Below, in pieces: positions 1 to 8,247 of a DNA stretch of 64,000 nucleotides. Numbering within the stretch: the first letter of the stretch is position 1; each line of letters begins with the position of its first letter. The notes under the pieces are model-generated. The model was not told the origin of the DNA, did not search any database, and worked only from the letters and a program-made list of their open reading frames with translations. The DNA is from Rugamonas aquatica. GTDB taxonomy: Bacteria > Pseudomonadota > Gammaproteobacteria > Burkholderiales > Burkholderiaceae_D. Location of the stretch: NCBI RefSeq assembly GCF_009380215.1, contig NZ_WHUG01000016.1, forward strand, positions 62,001 to 126,000, given 5' to 3'. The translations under genes were made by a program, and so were the position numbers.

Positions 1-170
1 CGCTCCTGCGACAGCCAGTTGTTCTTTTCCAGCAGGTCGAGCAGGGCTTCGACGTCGTCGCCCTCTTCCGCGTAGCGCGCCAGCTTGCGGGCCAGCTCCA
101 TGCGGCTGTGCTCGCGCATCGACAGGTAGCGCAGGGCGCGGCCCTTCAGGCTAAGTTGCGGTGCTGCCAT
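1..170 (-). CDS. recX: Regulatory protein RecX (5' part, cut by window edge)
   Basis: RecX binds RecA filaments and modulates recombinase activity. Only the first ~56 codons lie inside the window; the rest continues beyond base 1. The visible N-terminus begins MAAPQLSLKGRALRYLSMRE and continues with RMELARKLARYAEEGDD, which matches the first helical repeat of RecX. It follows recA on the same strand, the usual recA-recX order. The 132-bp gap between them carries a palindromic repeat pair, so recX may be expressed at a lower level by partial read-through from recA. That last point is inference. Confidence 0.85.
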   Translation of the reverse strand, partial: MAAPQLSLKGRALRYLSMREHSRMELARKLARYAEEGDDVEALLDLLEKNNWLSQE

Positions 171-230
171 AAAACCCTCTGCACAATGAGAAAACCACCG
201 GCTGAATGAACAGCGCGGTGGTCGATCCGT

Positions 231-298
231 CACTCCCGCGCACGCGGGAGTCTATAGAACGCATGCTCAGCATGGATTCCCGCGTTCGCGGGAATGAC
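231..298. repeat. Paired palindromic repeat (REP/BIME-like), copy 1
   Basis: Two short palindromes lie in opposite orientation: CACTCCCGCG..CGCGGGAGT and, after a ~20-base spacer, ATTCCCGCG..CGCGGGAAT. The same arrangement recurs at 40585-40662 and 58731-58807. The copy sits between recA and recX. It looks like a bacterial interspersed mosaic element of the kind mobilised by REP-associated tyrosine transposases, though no such transposase is in the window. Confidence 0.75.
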
Positions 299-302
299 CA
301 GC

Positions 303-1412
303 TTACGCGGCGTCGGCCTTGTCGCCTTTGTCCGCCTTGTCGACGGATTTCAGCTTGACCACGGTGTCGCCCTTGTCGGCGGCCAGCGGCGGCAGTGCGC
401 GCACGCCCAGCGATTCGCGGACCTTGTTTTCGATTTCCCACGCCAGCTCAGGACGCTCTTGCAGGAAGATGCGGGCGTTGTCCTTGCCCTGGCCGACGCG
501 CTCGCCGTTGTAGCTGTACCAGGAACCGGATTTCTCGACGATCTTCGCTTCCACGCCCAGGTCCAGGATCTCGCCTTCGCGCGAGGTGCCGGCGCCGTAC
601 AGGATGTCGAAGTGCGCTTCCTTGAACGGCGGCGCGATCTTGTTCTTGACGACCTTGACCTTGGTTTCGTTACCGATCACCTCGTCGCCCGATTTGATCG
701 AGCCGGTGCGGCGGATGTCCAGGCGCACGGAGGCGTAGAACTTCAGCGCGTTACCGCCGGTGGTGGTTTCCGGGCTGCCGAACATGACGCCGATCTTCAT
801 GCGGATCTGGTTGATGAAGATGACCAGGGTGTTGGTGCGGTTGATCGAACCGGTCAGCTTGCGCAGCGCCTGGGACATCAGACGGGCTTGCAGGCCCGGC
901 AGCGAGTCGCCCATGTCGCCTTCGATCTCGGCGCGTGGGGTCAGCGCGGCGACGGAGTCGACCACGACCATGTCCACCGAGCCGGAGCGCACCAGCGCGT
1001 CGCAGATTTCCAGTGCCTGTTCGCCGGTGTCCGGCTGCGAAATCAGCAGCTCGTGCAGGTTGACGCCCAGTTTCTGCGCGTAGCCCACGTCCAGCGCGTG
1101 TTCGGCGTCGATGAAGGCGCAGGTGCCGCCCAGTTTTTGCATTTCCGCGATGGTTTGCAGCGTCAGCGTGGTTTTACCCGACGATTCCGGACCGTAGATT
1201 TCCACCACGCGGCCGCGCGGCAGGCCGCCGACGCCCAGGGCGATATCCAGACCCAGCGAACCGGTCGACACGACCTGTACGTCCTCGATCGGCGTGTTGG
1301 CGTCCATGCGCATTACGGAGCCTTTGCCGAATTGCTTTTCAATCTGGGCCAGCGCGGCAGCCAGCGCCTTAGCCTTTTCAGATGCAGGTACAACAGCTTT
1401 TTTATCGTCCAT
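303..1412 (-). CDS. recA: Recombinase RecA
   Basis: RecA is the ATP-dependent strand-exchange recombinase and the co-protease for LexA self-cleavage. The 369-aa product has the usual RecA length. It shows the Walker A motif GPESSGKTT near residue 68, the MAW-like segment, VVVDSVAALTPRAEIEGDMG, and the DNA-binding loop 2 region with FINQIRMKIGVMFGSPETTT. The C-terminus is a charged tail rich in Lys and Asp. A LexA box lies 50 bp upstream at 1462-1479, so SOS control is expected. The gene diverges from the response regulator at 1586. Confidence 0.98.
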   Translation of the reverse strand: MDDKKAVVPASEKAKALAAALAQIEKQFGKGSVMRMDANTPIEDVQVVSTGSLGLDIALGVGGLPRGRVVEIYGPESSGKTTLTLQTIAEMQKLGGTCAFIDAEHALDVGYAQKLGVNLHELLISQPDTGEQALEICDALVRSGSVDMVVVDSVAALTPRAEIEGDMGDSLPGLQARLMSQALRKLTGSINRTNTLVIFINQIRMKIGVMFGSPETTTGGNALKFYASVRLDIRRTGSIKSGDEVIGNETKVKVVKNKIAPPFKEAHFDILYGAGTSREGEILDLGVEAKIVEKSGSWYSYNGERVGQGKDNARIFLQERPELAWEIENKVRESLGVRALPPLAADKGDTVVKLKSVDKADKGDKADAA

Positions 1413-1461
1413 AATGTTCTTTCAACCAGTAGGTGGGTGCAAATTCGTCGGTACAGGCAGC

Positions 1462-1479
1462 ACTGTATAAAAAAACAGT
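1462..1479. promoter_or_regulatory. LexA (SOS) box of recA
   Basis: The sequence ACTGTATAAAAAAACAGT is a near-perfect CTG-N10-CAG palindrome matching the LexA consensus. On the minus strand TTGCAT lies just upstream and TATACA overlaps the box, a plausible promoter with a short (15-base) spacer that LexA would occlude. The box is 50 bp upstream of recA. Confidence 0.88.
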
Positions 1480-1585
1480 GCTTAATGCAAGCACGATTTT
1501 TAAACAATTTTTGAGACAGCACAAAAACTCGCCACCTTGCGGGAAATGAAACACAATACAAACTTCTGCAGCCGGAGTGTCTTAC

Positions 1586-2266
1586 ATGCGTATTTTACTT
1601 GCCGAGGATGACAGCGTACTGGCCGACGGCCTGACCCGCTCGCTGCGCCAGTCCGGTTATGCCATCGATTGCGTCAGCAACGGCCAGGAAGCCGACACCG
1701 CCCTGTCGACCCAGGAATTCGACCTGCTGATCCTCGACCTGGGCCTGCCCAAGCTGTCCGGGCTGGAAGTGCTGCGCCGCCTGCGCGCCCGCGCCTCGCT
1801 GCTGCCGGTGCTGATACTGACGGCGGCCGATTCGATCGAGCAGCGCGTCAACGGCCTCGACCTCGGCGCCGACGACTACATGGCCAAGCCCTTCGCGCTG
1901 TCCGAGCTGGAGGCGCGGGTGCGGGCGCTGACCCGGCGCGGCGCCGGCGGCGGCGCCACCGTGGTCAAGCATGGGCCGCTCAGCTACGACCAGGTCGGCC
2001 GCAGCGCCTACATCAACGAGCAGATGCTGGACCTGTCGGCGCGCGAACTGGGCCTGCTGGAAATCCTGCTGGCCCGCACCGGCCGCCTGGTCTCCAAAGA
2101 GCAATTGGTCGATCACCTGTGCGAATGGGGCGAGGAAGTCAGCAACAACGCGATCGAAGTCTATGTGCACCGGCTGCGCAAGAAGATCGAAGTCGGCGGC
2201 ATCCGCATCGCCACCGTGCGCGGACTGGGCTACTGCCTGGAGAAATACTCGGACGCCGCCAAGTGA
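1586..2266 (+). CDS. OmpR-family DNA-binding response regulator
   Basis: This 226-aa protein has an N-terminal receiver domain (acidic pocket EDD at residues 7-9, phospho-acceptor Asp51 in LLILDLGLP, Lys101 in MAKPF). A C-terminal winged-helix effector domain follows, ending IATVRGLGYCLEKY. It resembles the QseB/TctD group. The ATG at 1586 is preferred over the in-frame GTG at 1577 because GGAG lies 8 bases before it. The stop overlaps the kinase start (GTGA), so the pair is translationally coupled. The same operon continues into a symporter, so it probably controls uptake of that symporter's substrate. Confidence 0.93.
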   Translation: MRILLAEDDSVLADGLTRSLRQSGYAIDCVSNGQEADTALSTQEFDLLILDLGLPKLSGLEVLRRLRARASLLPVLILTAADSIEQRVNGLDLGADDYMAKPFALSELEARVRALTRRGAGGGATVVKHGPLSYDQVGRSAYINEQMLDLSARELGLLEILLARTGRLVSKEQLVDHLCEWGEEVSNNAIEVYVHRLRKKIEVGGIRIATVRGLGYCLEKYSDAAK

Positions 2267-3792
2267 TACCGCCGGCCGCACCGCAACCGCCGCCAGAACT
2301 GGAGCTGGACTACCAGCCGCCCGCGGCCGAGGCGGACGACGATATCCAGCACTCGCTGTTCGGCGAGATCCTCGACTGGATGCTGGCGCCGCTGCTGTTG
2401 CTGTGGCCGATGAGCATCGCCATCACCTACCTGGTCGCCAAGTCCATCGCCAACCAACCGTTCGACCATGCGCTGGAAGACAGCGTCACCGTGCTGGCGC
2501 AGCAGGTGCACGCGGTGGACGGCAAGGTCATCAAGGGCCTGTCCGGCCCGGCCCGCGACATCCTGCGCGCCGACGATGTCGACAGCGTCTACTTCCAGAT
2601 CCAGGGCCCGCGCGGCGAGCACGTGGACGGCGACCGCGACCTGCCGCCGCCGGTCATCGACGAGGACGACAAGCAGCGCGCCAGCGTGCGCTTCCGCAAC
2701 GACACCATGCACGGCACGCCGGTGCGCGTGGCCTACGCCTACGTGCGGCTGGAGCGCGCCGGCGGCGACGAACCGCAGCTGGCGCTGGTGCAGGTGGCCG
2801 AGACGCTGGAAAAACGCGGCCAGCTGGCCAACGCCATCATCAAGGGCGTGATCCTGCCGCAGTTCATCATCCTGCCCATCGTGCTGGCCCTGGTGTGGTT
2901 TGCGCTGGCGCGCGGCCTGTCGCCGCTGGCGCAATTGCAGGAACGGATACGCGCGCGCAGCTCGGACGACCTGAGCCCGATCGCGTCCAACCAGGTGCCG
3001 GAGGAAATCTCGCCGCTGGTCAATTCGCTCAACGACATGCTGGCGCGGCTGTCCTTGTCGATCGAGATGCAGAAACGCTTCATCGCCGACGCCGCGCACC
3101 AGATGCGCACGCCGCTGGCCGGCATGCGTATGCAGTCCGAGCTGGCGCTGCGCCAGACCGACAGCGGCGAAATCCACCGCTCGCTGGAACAGCTGGCCAA
3201 GAGTTCGGAGGCGGCCACCCGCCTGGTCAATCAACTGCTGGCCCTGGCCCGCGCCGAGAACCAGCCGCAGGCCGGCACCGCCATGCTGCCGCTGGAATTA
3301 TCGGAGCTGGCGCGCAGCGCGGTGCAGGACTGGGTGCCGGCCTCGTTCGCCCAGCGCATCGACCTCGGCTACGAGGCGCCGGCCGCGCCGGTGCAGATCG
3401 TCGGCAATCCGACCATGTTGCGCGAACTGCTGTCCAACCTGATCGACAATGCGCTGCGCTACACGCCGGCCGGCGGCAGCGTCACCGTGCGGGTGCGCGC
3501 CGGCGACGAGCACAGCCTGCTGGAAGTCGAGGACACCGGGCCGGGCATCGCCCCGGCCGAGCGCGCGCAGGTGTTCGAGCGCTTCTACCGCATCCTCGGC
3601 AACAGCGCCGAGGGCAGCGGCCTGGGCCTGGCCATCGTGCGCGAGATCGCCCAGCAGCACGGCGCCGAAGTCGATATCTACAACAACCCGCGCGCGCAGC
3701 AGGCCAAACTGCCGGGCGCGCTGTTCCGGCTCAGCTTCCCGCTGCCGCCGCAAGCACAGGAAGAAGAAAGCGAACCGCCCTACTATGGCTAA
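2263..3792 (+). CDS. Membrane sensor histidine kinase
   Basis: The 509-aa kinase has a first membrane helix around residues 40-65 and a ~110-residue extracytoplasmic sensor region. A second helix (IILPIVLALVWFALARG) and a HAMP-like linker follow. The phospho-acceptor helix is ADAAHQMRTPLAG with His279. The ATPase domain has N box NLIDNALRYTPAGG, G1 VEDTGPGI and G2 GSGLGLAIV. It is related to QseC/TctE kinases. The chosen start is the GTG that overlaps the regulator stop; the segment before the first helix is proline-rich and acidic. Its ligand is unknown, but the downstream symporter suggests a small carboxylate or amino acid. Confidence 0.92.
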   Translation: MIPPAAPQPPPELELDYQPPAAEADDDIQHSLFGEILDWMLAPLLLLWPMSIAITYLVAKSIANQPFDHALEDSVTVLAQQVHAVDGKVIKGLSGPARDILRADDVDSVYFQIQGPRGEHVDGDRDLPPPVIDEDDKQRASVRFRNDTMHGTPVRVAYAYVRLERAGGDEPQLALVQVAETLEKRGQLANAIIKGVILPQFIILPIVLALVWFALARGLSPLAQLQERIRARSSDDLSPIASNQVPEEISPLVNSLNDMLARLSLSIEMQKRFIADAAHQMRTPLAGMRMQSELALRQTDSGEIHRSLEQLAKSSEAATRLVNQLLALARAENQPQAGTAMLPLELSELARSAVQDWVPASFAQRIDLGYEAPAAPVQIVGNPTMLRELLSNLIDNALRYTPAGGSVTVRVRAGDEHSLLEVEDTGPGIAPAERAQVFERFYRILGNSAEGSGLGLAIVREIAQQHGAEVDIYNNPRAQQAKLPGALFRLSFPLPPQAQEEESEPPYYG

Positions 3793-4057
3793 GCCTCCGC
3801 TCACCCGCGTCCAGCACTGGCACAAGACGCGCCGCCTGACCGCCATCCTGCTGCTGGTCTGGCTGGCCACCGGCTTCTGCGCCGTCTTCTTCGCCCGCGA
3901 GCTGACCGGCTTGAGCGTGTTCGGCTGGCCGCTGTCGTTCTACCTGGCGGCGCAGGGCGCGTCGCTGGTCTACCTCGCCATCCTGGCCGTCTACGCGTGG
4001 CGCATGCGGCGCTACGACCGCGCCGCCGCGCCGAATTTGCCGGAAAAGCGCCCATGA
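3785..4057 (+). CDS. DUF4212 protein, putative small subunit of sodium:solute symporter
   Basis: The 90-aa protein has two hydrophobic helices (AILLLVWLATGFCAVFFA and FYLAAQGASLVYLAILAVYA) and a basic N-terminus, the DUF4212 layout. Members of this family are nearly always encoded directly before a VC_2705-type sodium:solute symporter and are thought to be its small subunit. The gene overlaps the kinase end by 8 bases and the symporter start by 4 (ATGA). All four genes from 1586 therefore form one tightly coupled transcript. Confidence 0.88.
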   Translation: MAKPPLTRVQHWHKTRRLTAILLLVWLATGFCAVFFARELTGLSVFGWPLSFYLAAQGASLVYLAILAVYAWRMRRYDRAAAPNLPEKRP

Positions 4058-6108
4058 GCACCCAGCGCGCCTTCTTCCGGCGCCTGAGCAGCTACTACCT
4101 GCTGTTCACGGCCGGCTTCGCCTGCTTCCTGGTCGCGCTTGCCGTGCTGGAGCAGGAAGGCATGTCGCGCGTCTGGATCGGCTACCTGTTCATGTTCGCC
4201 ACCATCGTGCTGTACGCGTCGATCGGCGTGCTGGGCCGCACCTCCAATGTGCTTGAATACTATGTCGCCGGACGCCGGGTGCCGGCCATGTTCAACGGCA
4301 TGGCCACCGCCGCCGACTGGATTTCCGCCGCCAGCTTCATCAGCCTGGCCGGCGGCCTGTATCTGCACGGCTTCGACGGTCTGGCCTACATCATGGGCTG
4401 GACCGGCGGCTACTGCCTGGTGGCGCTGCTGATCGCGCCGTATCTGCGCAAGTTCAGCCAGTACACCATCCCCGATTTCCTGGCCGCCCGCTACGGCGGC
4501 GGCCACGGCGACAACCGCGGCGGCCGCGCCGTGCGCATCCTGGCGGTGGCCGCCACCATCATCGTCTCCTTCACCTACGTGGTGGCGCAGATCTACGCGG
4601 TCGGGCTGATCGCCTCGCGCTTCACCGGCGTCGATTTCTCGGTCGGCATCTTCCTCGGTCTGGCCAGCATCCTGGTGTGCTCCTTCCTCGGCGGCATGCG
4701 CGCCATCACCTGGACCCAGGTGGCGCAATACATCATCATCCTGGTGGCCTTCCTGATGCCGGCGGTCTGGCTGTCCGGCAAGCACAGCGACAACCCCATC
4801 CCGCAGGTCGCCTACGGCAAGCTGCTGCCCAAGCTCAGCGCACGCGAACAGGTGCTGCAAAACGATCCGCGTGAAGCCGAAGTACGCGCCATCTTCCGCC
4901 AGCGCGCCGACGACTACGAAGCCCGCATCCGCAAGTTGCCGGTGTCGTGGGAAGCGGGCCGCATCGAAGTGCAGCACAAGCTCGACAGCGTCAAGCTGCG
5001 CAACGCCTCGCTGCTGGACATCCGCAACGCCGAGCGCGCATTGATCGCCTATCCGAAGAACGCCGACGAGGCGGCGCGCACTTGGGCCGAGGCGCGCGCG
5101 CAAAACCTGGCGCGCGCCGAACCGATCACGCCGCACGCCACGCCCTACCCCGGCGACAAGGAAACCTCGGACATCAAGCGCAACAACTTCCTGGCGCTGG
5201 TGTTCTGCCTGATGATGGGCACGGCCGCGCTGCCGCACATCCTGATGCGCGCCTACACCACGCCGTCGGTGCACGAGACGCGCGTGTCGGTGTTCTGGAC
5301 GCTGTTCTTCATCCTGCTGATCTACCTGACCATCCCGGCGCTGGCGGTGCTGGTCAAGTACGACATCTACAGCGCGCTGGTCGGCAGCGACTATGCCCAC
5401 CTGCCGAACTGGGTGTCGTACTGGGCCAATGTGGACAAGCTCAATCCGCTGTTCAGCATCAGCGACATCAACCACGATGGCGTGGTGCAGCTGGCCGAGA
5501 TCACCATCGACGCCGACGTGCTGGTGCTGGCCACGCCGGAGATCGCCGGCCTGCCCTACGTGGTGTCCGGCCTGGTGGCGGCGGGCGGCCTGGCCGCCGC
5601 GCTGTCGACCGCCGACGGCCTGCTGCTGGCCATCTCCAACGCGCTGTCGCACGACGTCTACTACAAGATCGTCGACCGCGCCGCCTCGACCCAGAAGCGG
5701 GTGACGATCTCCAAGCTGCTGCTGCTGGGCGTGGCCTTCATCGCCGCCTACGCGGCTTCGCAAAAGCCGGGCGACATCCTGTCGCTGGTGGGCGCGGCCT
5801 TCTCGCTGGCGGCCTCGACGCTGTTCCCGGCGCTGGTGCTGGGCGTGTTCTGGAAGCGCGCCAACCACCAGGGCGCGCTGGCCGGCATGACGGCCGGCTT
5901 CATCGTCTGCCTGTACTACATGTTGCACACCAACCCCATCCTGGGCGGCAGCGCGGCCGGCCAGTGGCTGCACATCGCGCCCATGTCGGCCGGCATCTTC
6001 GGCGTGCCGGCCGGACTGCTGACGATGATCGCGGTCAGCCTGCTCACGCCGGCGCCCGACCGCCAGACCGCCGCGCTGGTCGACTACATCCGCGCGCCGG
6101 AACTTTAG
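4054..6108 (+). CDS. Sodium:solute symporter (VC_2705-like, SSS family) with large insertion
   Basis: This 684-aa multi-pass protein carries SSS signatures such as the unwound-helix region FNGMATAADWISAASFISLA and the GGMRAITWTQ segment. It probably imports acetate or another small organic acid with Na+. It is about 100 residues longer than typical family members. The extra length is a charged, helix-prone block at about residues 240-375, between two membrane helices. A loop at residues 471-482 (DINHDGVVQLAE) fits the EF-hand calcium-binding consensus. The start is the ATG overlapping the DUF4212 stop. The substrate is inferred only. Confidence 0.9.
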   Translation: MSTQRAFFRRLSSYYLLFTAGFACFLVALAVLEQEGMSRVWIGYLFMFATIVLYASIGVLGRTSNVLEYYVAGRRVPAMFNGMATAADWISAASFISLAGGLYLHGFDGLAYIMGWTGGYCLVALLIAPYLRKFSQYTIPDFLAARYGGGHGDNRGGRAVRILAVAATIIVSFTYVVAQIYAVGLIASRFTGVDFSVGIFLGLASILVCSFLGGMRAITWTQVAQYIIILVAFLMPAVWLSGKHSDNPIPQVAYGKLLPKLSAREQVLQNDPREAEVRAIFRQRADDYEARIRKLPVSWEAGRIEVQHKLDSVKLRNASLLDIRNAERALIAYPKNADEAARTWAEARAQNLARAEPITPHATPYPGDKETSDIKRNNFLALVFCLMMGTAALPHILMRAYTTPSVHETRVSVFWTLFFILLIYLTIPALAVLVKYDIYSALVGSDYAHLPNWVSYWANVDKLNPLFSISDINHDGVVQLAEITIDADVLVLATPEIAGLPYVVSGLVAAGGLAAALSTADGLLLAISNALSHDVYYKIVDRAASTQKRVTISKLLLLGVAFIAAYAASQKPGDILSLVGAAFSLAASTLFPALVLGVFWKRANHQGALAGMTAGFIVCLYYMLHTNPILGGSAAGQWLHIAPMSAGIFGVPAGLLTMIAVSLLTPAPDRQTAALVDYIRAPEL

Positions 6109-6180
6109 GATACACAGCGAGTGTGGCGGATTTAACAACTTGATGCTATTGTCCGGTGATACGCTACTCTGAATCCACCT

Positions 6181-8190
6181 ATGACACTCCGCACCATTCT
6201 GTTGCTGGCCTGCGCCCTGGTCCAGGCTTGCTCCGCCGCCCAGGCGGCCGACGCGCCGCCGGCCCGGCCCAAGGTCGAAGATTTCTTCAGCAATCCCGAA
6301 TTCAGCGCCGCGCTGCTGTCGCCCAGCGGCAAATACCTGGCCGTGAAAGTCGGCGCCAAGGACCAGCGCGACCGCCTGGCCGTGGTCGAGCTGGGCCCGA
6401 ACACGGTCAAGGTGGTGGGCAACTTCAGCGACGCCGACATCGGCAGATTCCAGTGGATCAATGACCAGCGCCTGGCCTTCAGCGCCGCCGACCGCACGCT
6501 GGCCCAGGGCGACCAGCGCTACGCGCCCGGCCTGTACGCGATCAACCGCGACGGCACCGACTTCCGCCAGCTGGCGACGCGCAGCGGCATGCCCTTCATC
6601 ACCAGCGGCCTGAGCAGCGTGGCAACGCGCGAACTGCTGCCCTGGCACACCTATATGCTGGACCAGGACGGGCCGCAGAATTCCGAATTCATGTACGTGC
6701 TCAACAGCAGCTTCAGCGGTCCCGGCCAGGTGGACCGTATCGACCTGCTGCGCATCAACACCATGACCGGCCGCGTGGCGACCACCATCGCCCGTCCCGG
6801 CGACAGCATGAGCTGGCTGCTGGACCACAAGGGCGAACCGCGCCTGACGATGACCTCGAAAGACCGCACCAGCGAGATCTATTACCGCGATCCGGCCAAC
6901 AACGAATGGCGCCGGCTGACCGCGTTCGACAGCTACACCGGCGGCAAGGGCGCGTTCACGCCGCTGGCGTTCGGGCCGGACGGCACGCTGTACGTCATCA
7001 TCAACCGCAACAGCAACATCACCTCGATACACAGCTACAACTTCGCCACCAACAAGATTTCCGACGACCCGGTGGTGACGCTGGACGGCTACGACTTCAG
7101 CGGCCACCTGATCATGGACCAGCACAAGATACTCGGCGTGCGCTACCTGACCGACGCCGCCGGCACCGTCTGGTTCGACGCGGCGATGAAGGCCATGCAG
7201 GAAAAGATAGACACCATGCTGCCCAACACCATCAATCTGCTGACGCCGCCGACGCGGCCGGAAGCGCCATGGGTGCTGGTCCAGTCCTTCAGCGACGTGT
7301 GGCCGTCGCGCACCTTCCTGTACAACCGCGACACCCAGCAATTGAGCATGGTCGGCGCCAGCCATCCGAGCATCAGCCCGACGCAGATGGCGCACAAGAC
7401 CATGGTGCGCTACAAGGCGCGCGACGGCCTGGAGATTCCGGCCTGGCTGACCGTGCCGCAGGGCGGCGGCAAGAACCTGCCGATGGTGGTGCTGGTGCAT
7501 GGCGGCCCCTACGTCCGCGGCGGCGACCTGGCGTGGGAGCCGGAGGCGCAGTTCCTGGCCTCGCGCGGCTACGCCGTGCTGGAGCCGGAATATCGCGGCA
7601 GCAAGGGCTTCGGCGTGCGACACTACCTGGCCGGCTGGAAGCAATGGGGCTTGAAGATGCAGGACGATATCGCCGACGGCACGCGCTGGGCCATCGAACA
7701 GGGCACGGCCGATCCCAAGCGCATCTGCATCGCCGGCGCCAGCTACGGCGGCTATGCCACGCTGATGGGACTGATCAACGATCCCGGCCTGTACCAGTGC
7801 GGCATCGACTGGCTGGGCGTCACCGACATCAACCTGATGCACGACGGCCACTGGGCCTATGTGTCGGACTTTTCGGACGGCTGGCGCCAGTACGGCATGG
7901 CGGCGCTGGTCGGCGATCCGGTCAAGGATGCGGAACAGCTGAAGGCCACCTCGCCGCTGCTGCAGGCGGCGCGCATCAAGCAGCCGCTGCTGCTGGCCTA
8001 CGGCGGCGCCGACATGCGCGTGCCGCTGCCGCATGGCACCAAGTTCTACAAGGCGGTCAAGGAAACCAATCCCAACGTCGAGTGGATAGAGTACCCGGAC
8101 GAGGGCCACGGCTGGGCCTTGCCCAAGACCCGCTACGACTTCTGGAACCGGGTCGAGAAATTCCTCGACAAGAATATCGGCGCGCGCTGA
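6181..8190 (+). CDS. Secreted S9-family peptidase (prolyl oligopeptidase type)
   Basis: This 669-aa serine peptidase has an N-terminal signal peptide (MTLRTILLLACALVQACSAA) and a beta-propeller-like region to about residue 400. A C-terminal alpha/beta hydrolase domain follows. The catalytic triad can be placed as Ser521 in GASYGGY, Asp611 in GGADMRVPL and His643 in DEGHGW. Family members cleave short peptides, often after Pro or Ala, in the periplasm. A 72-bp gap separates it from the symporter, so it may have its own promoter. Confidence 0.92.
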   Translation: MTLRTILLLACALVQACSAAQAADAPPARPKVEDFFSNPEFSAALLSPSGKYLAVKVGAKDQRDRLAVVELGPNTVKVVGNFSDADIGRFQWINDQRLAFSAADRTLAQGDQRYAPGLYAINRDGTDFRQLATRSGMPFITSGLSSVATRELLPWHTYMLDQDGPQNSEFMYVLNSSFSGPGQVDRIDLLRINTMTGRVATTIARPGDSMSWLLDHKGEPRLTMTSKDRTSEIYYRDPANNEWRRLTAFDSYTGGKGAFTPLAFGPDGTLYVIINRNSNITSIHSYNFATNKISDDPVVTLDGYDFSGHLIMDQHKILGVRYLTDAAGTVWFDAAMKAMQEKIDTMLPNTINLLTPPTRPEAPWVLVQSFSDVWPSRTFLYNRDTQQLSMVGASHPSISPTQMAHKTMVRYKARDGLEIPAWLTVPQGGGKNLPMVVLVHGGPYVRGGDLAWEPEAQFLASRGYAVLEPEYRGSKGFGVRHYLAGWKQWGLKMQDDIADGTRWAIEQGTADPKRICIAGASYGGYATLMGLINDPGLYQCGIDWLGVTDINLMHDGHWAYVSDFSDGWRQYGMAALVGDPVKDAEQLKATSPLLQAARIKQPLLLAYGGADMRVPLPHGTKFYKAVKETNPNVEWIEYPDEGHGWALPKTRYDFWNRVEKFLDKNIGAR

Positions 8191-8247
8191 AAGTCGCGCT
8201 ATAGTCTCGGTGCAGCAAACCGGTTCAACCACCACGGAGGAGCGCGC

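Noticed and set aside
231..298. CRISPR array
   Set aside because: The repeats occur only as isolated inverted pairs with no regular spacers and no cas genes.
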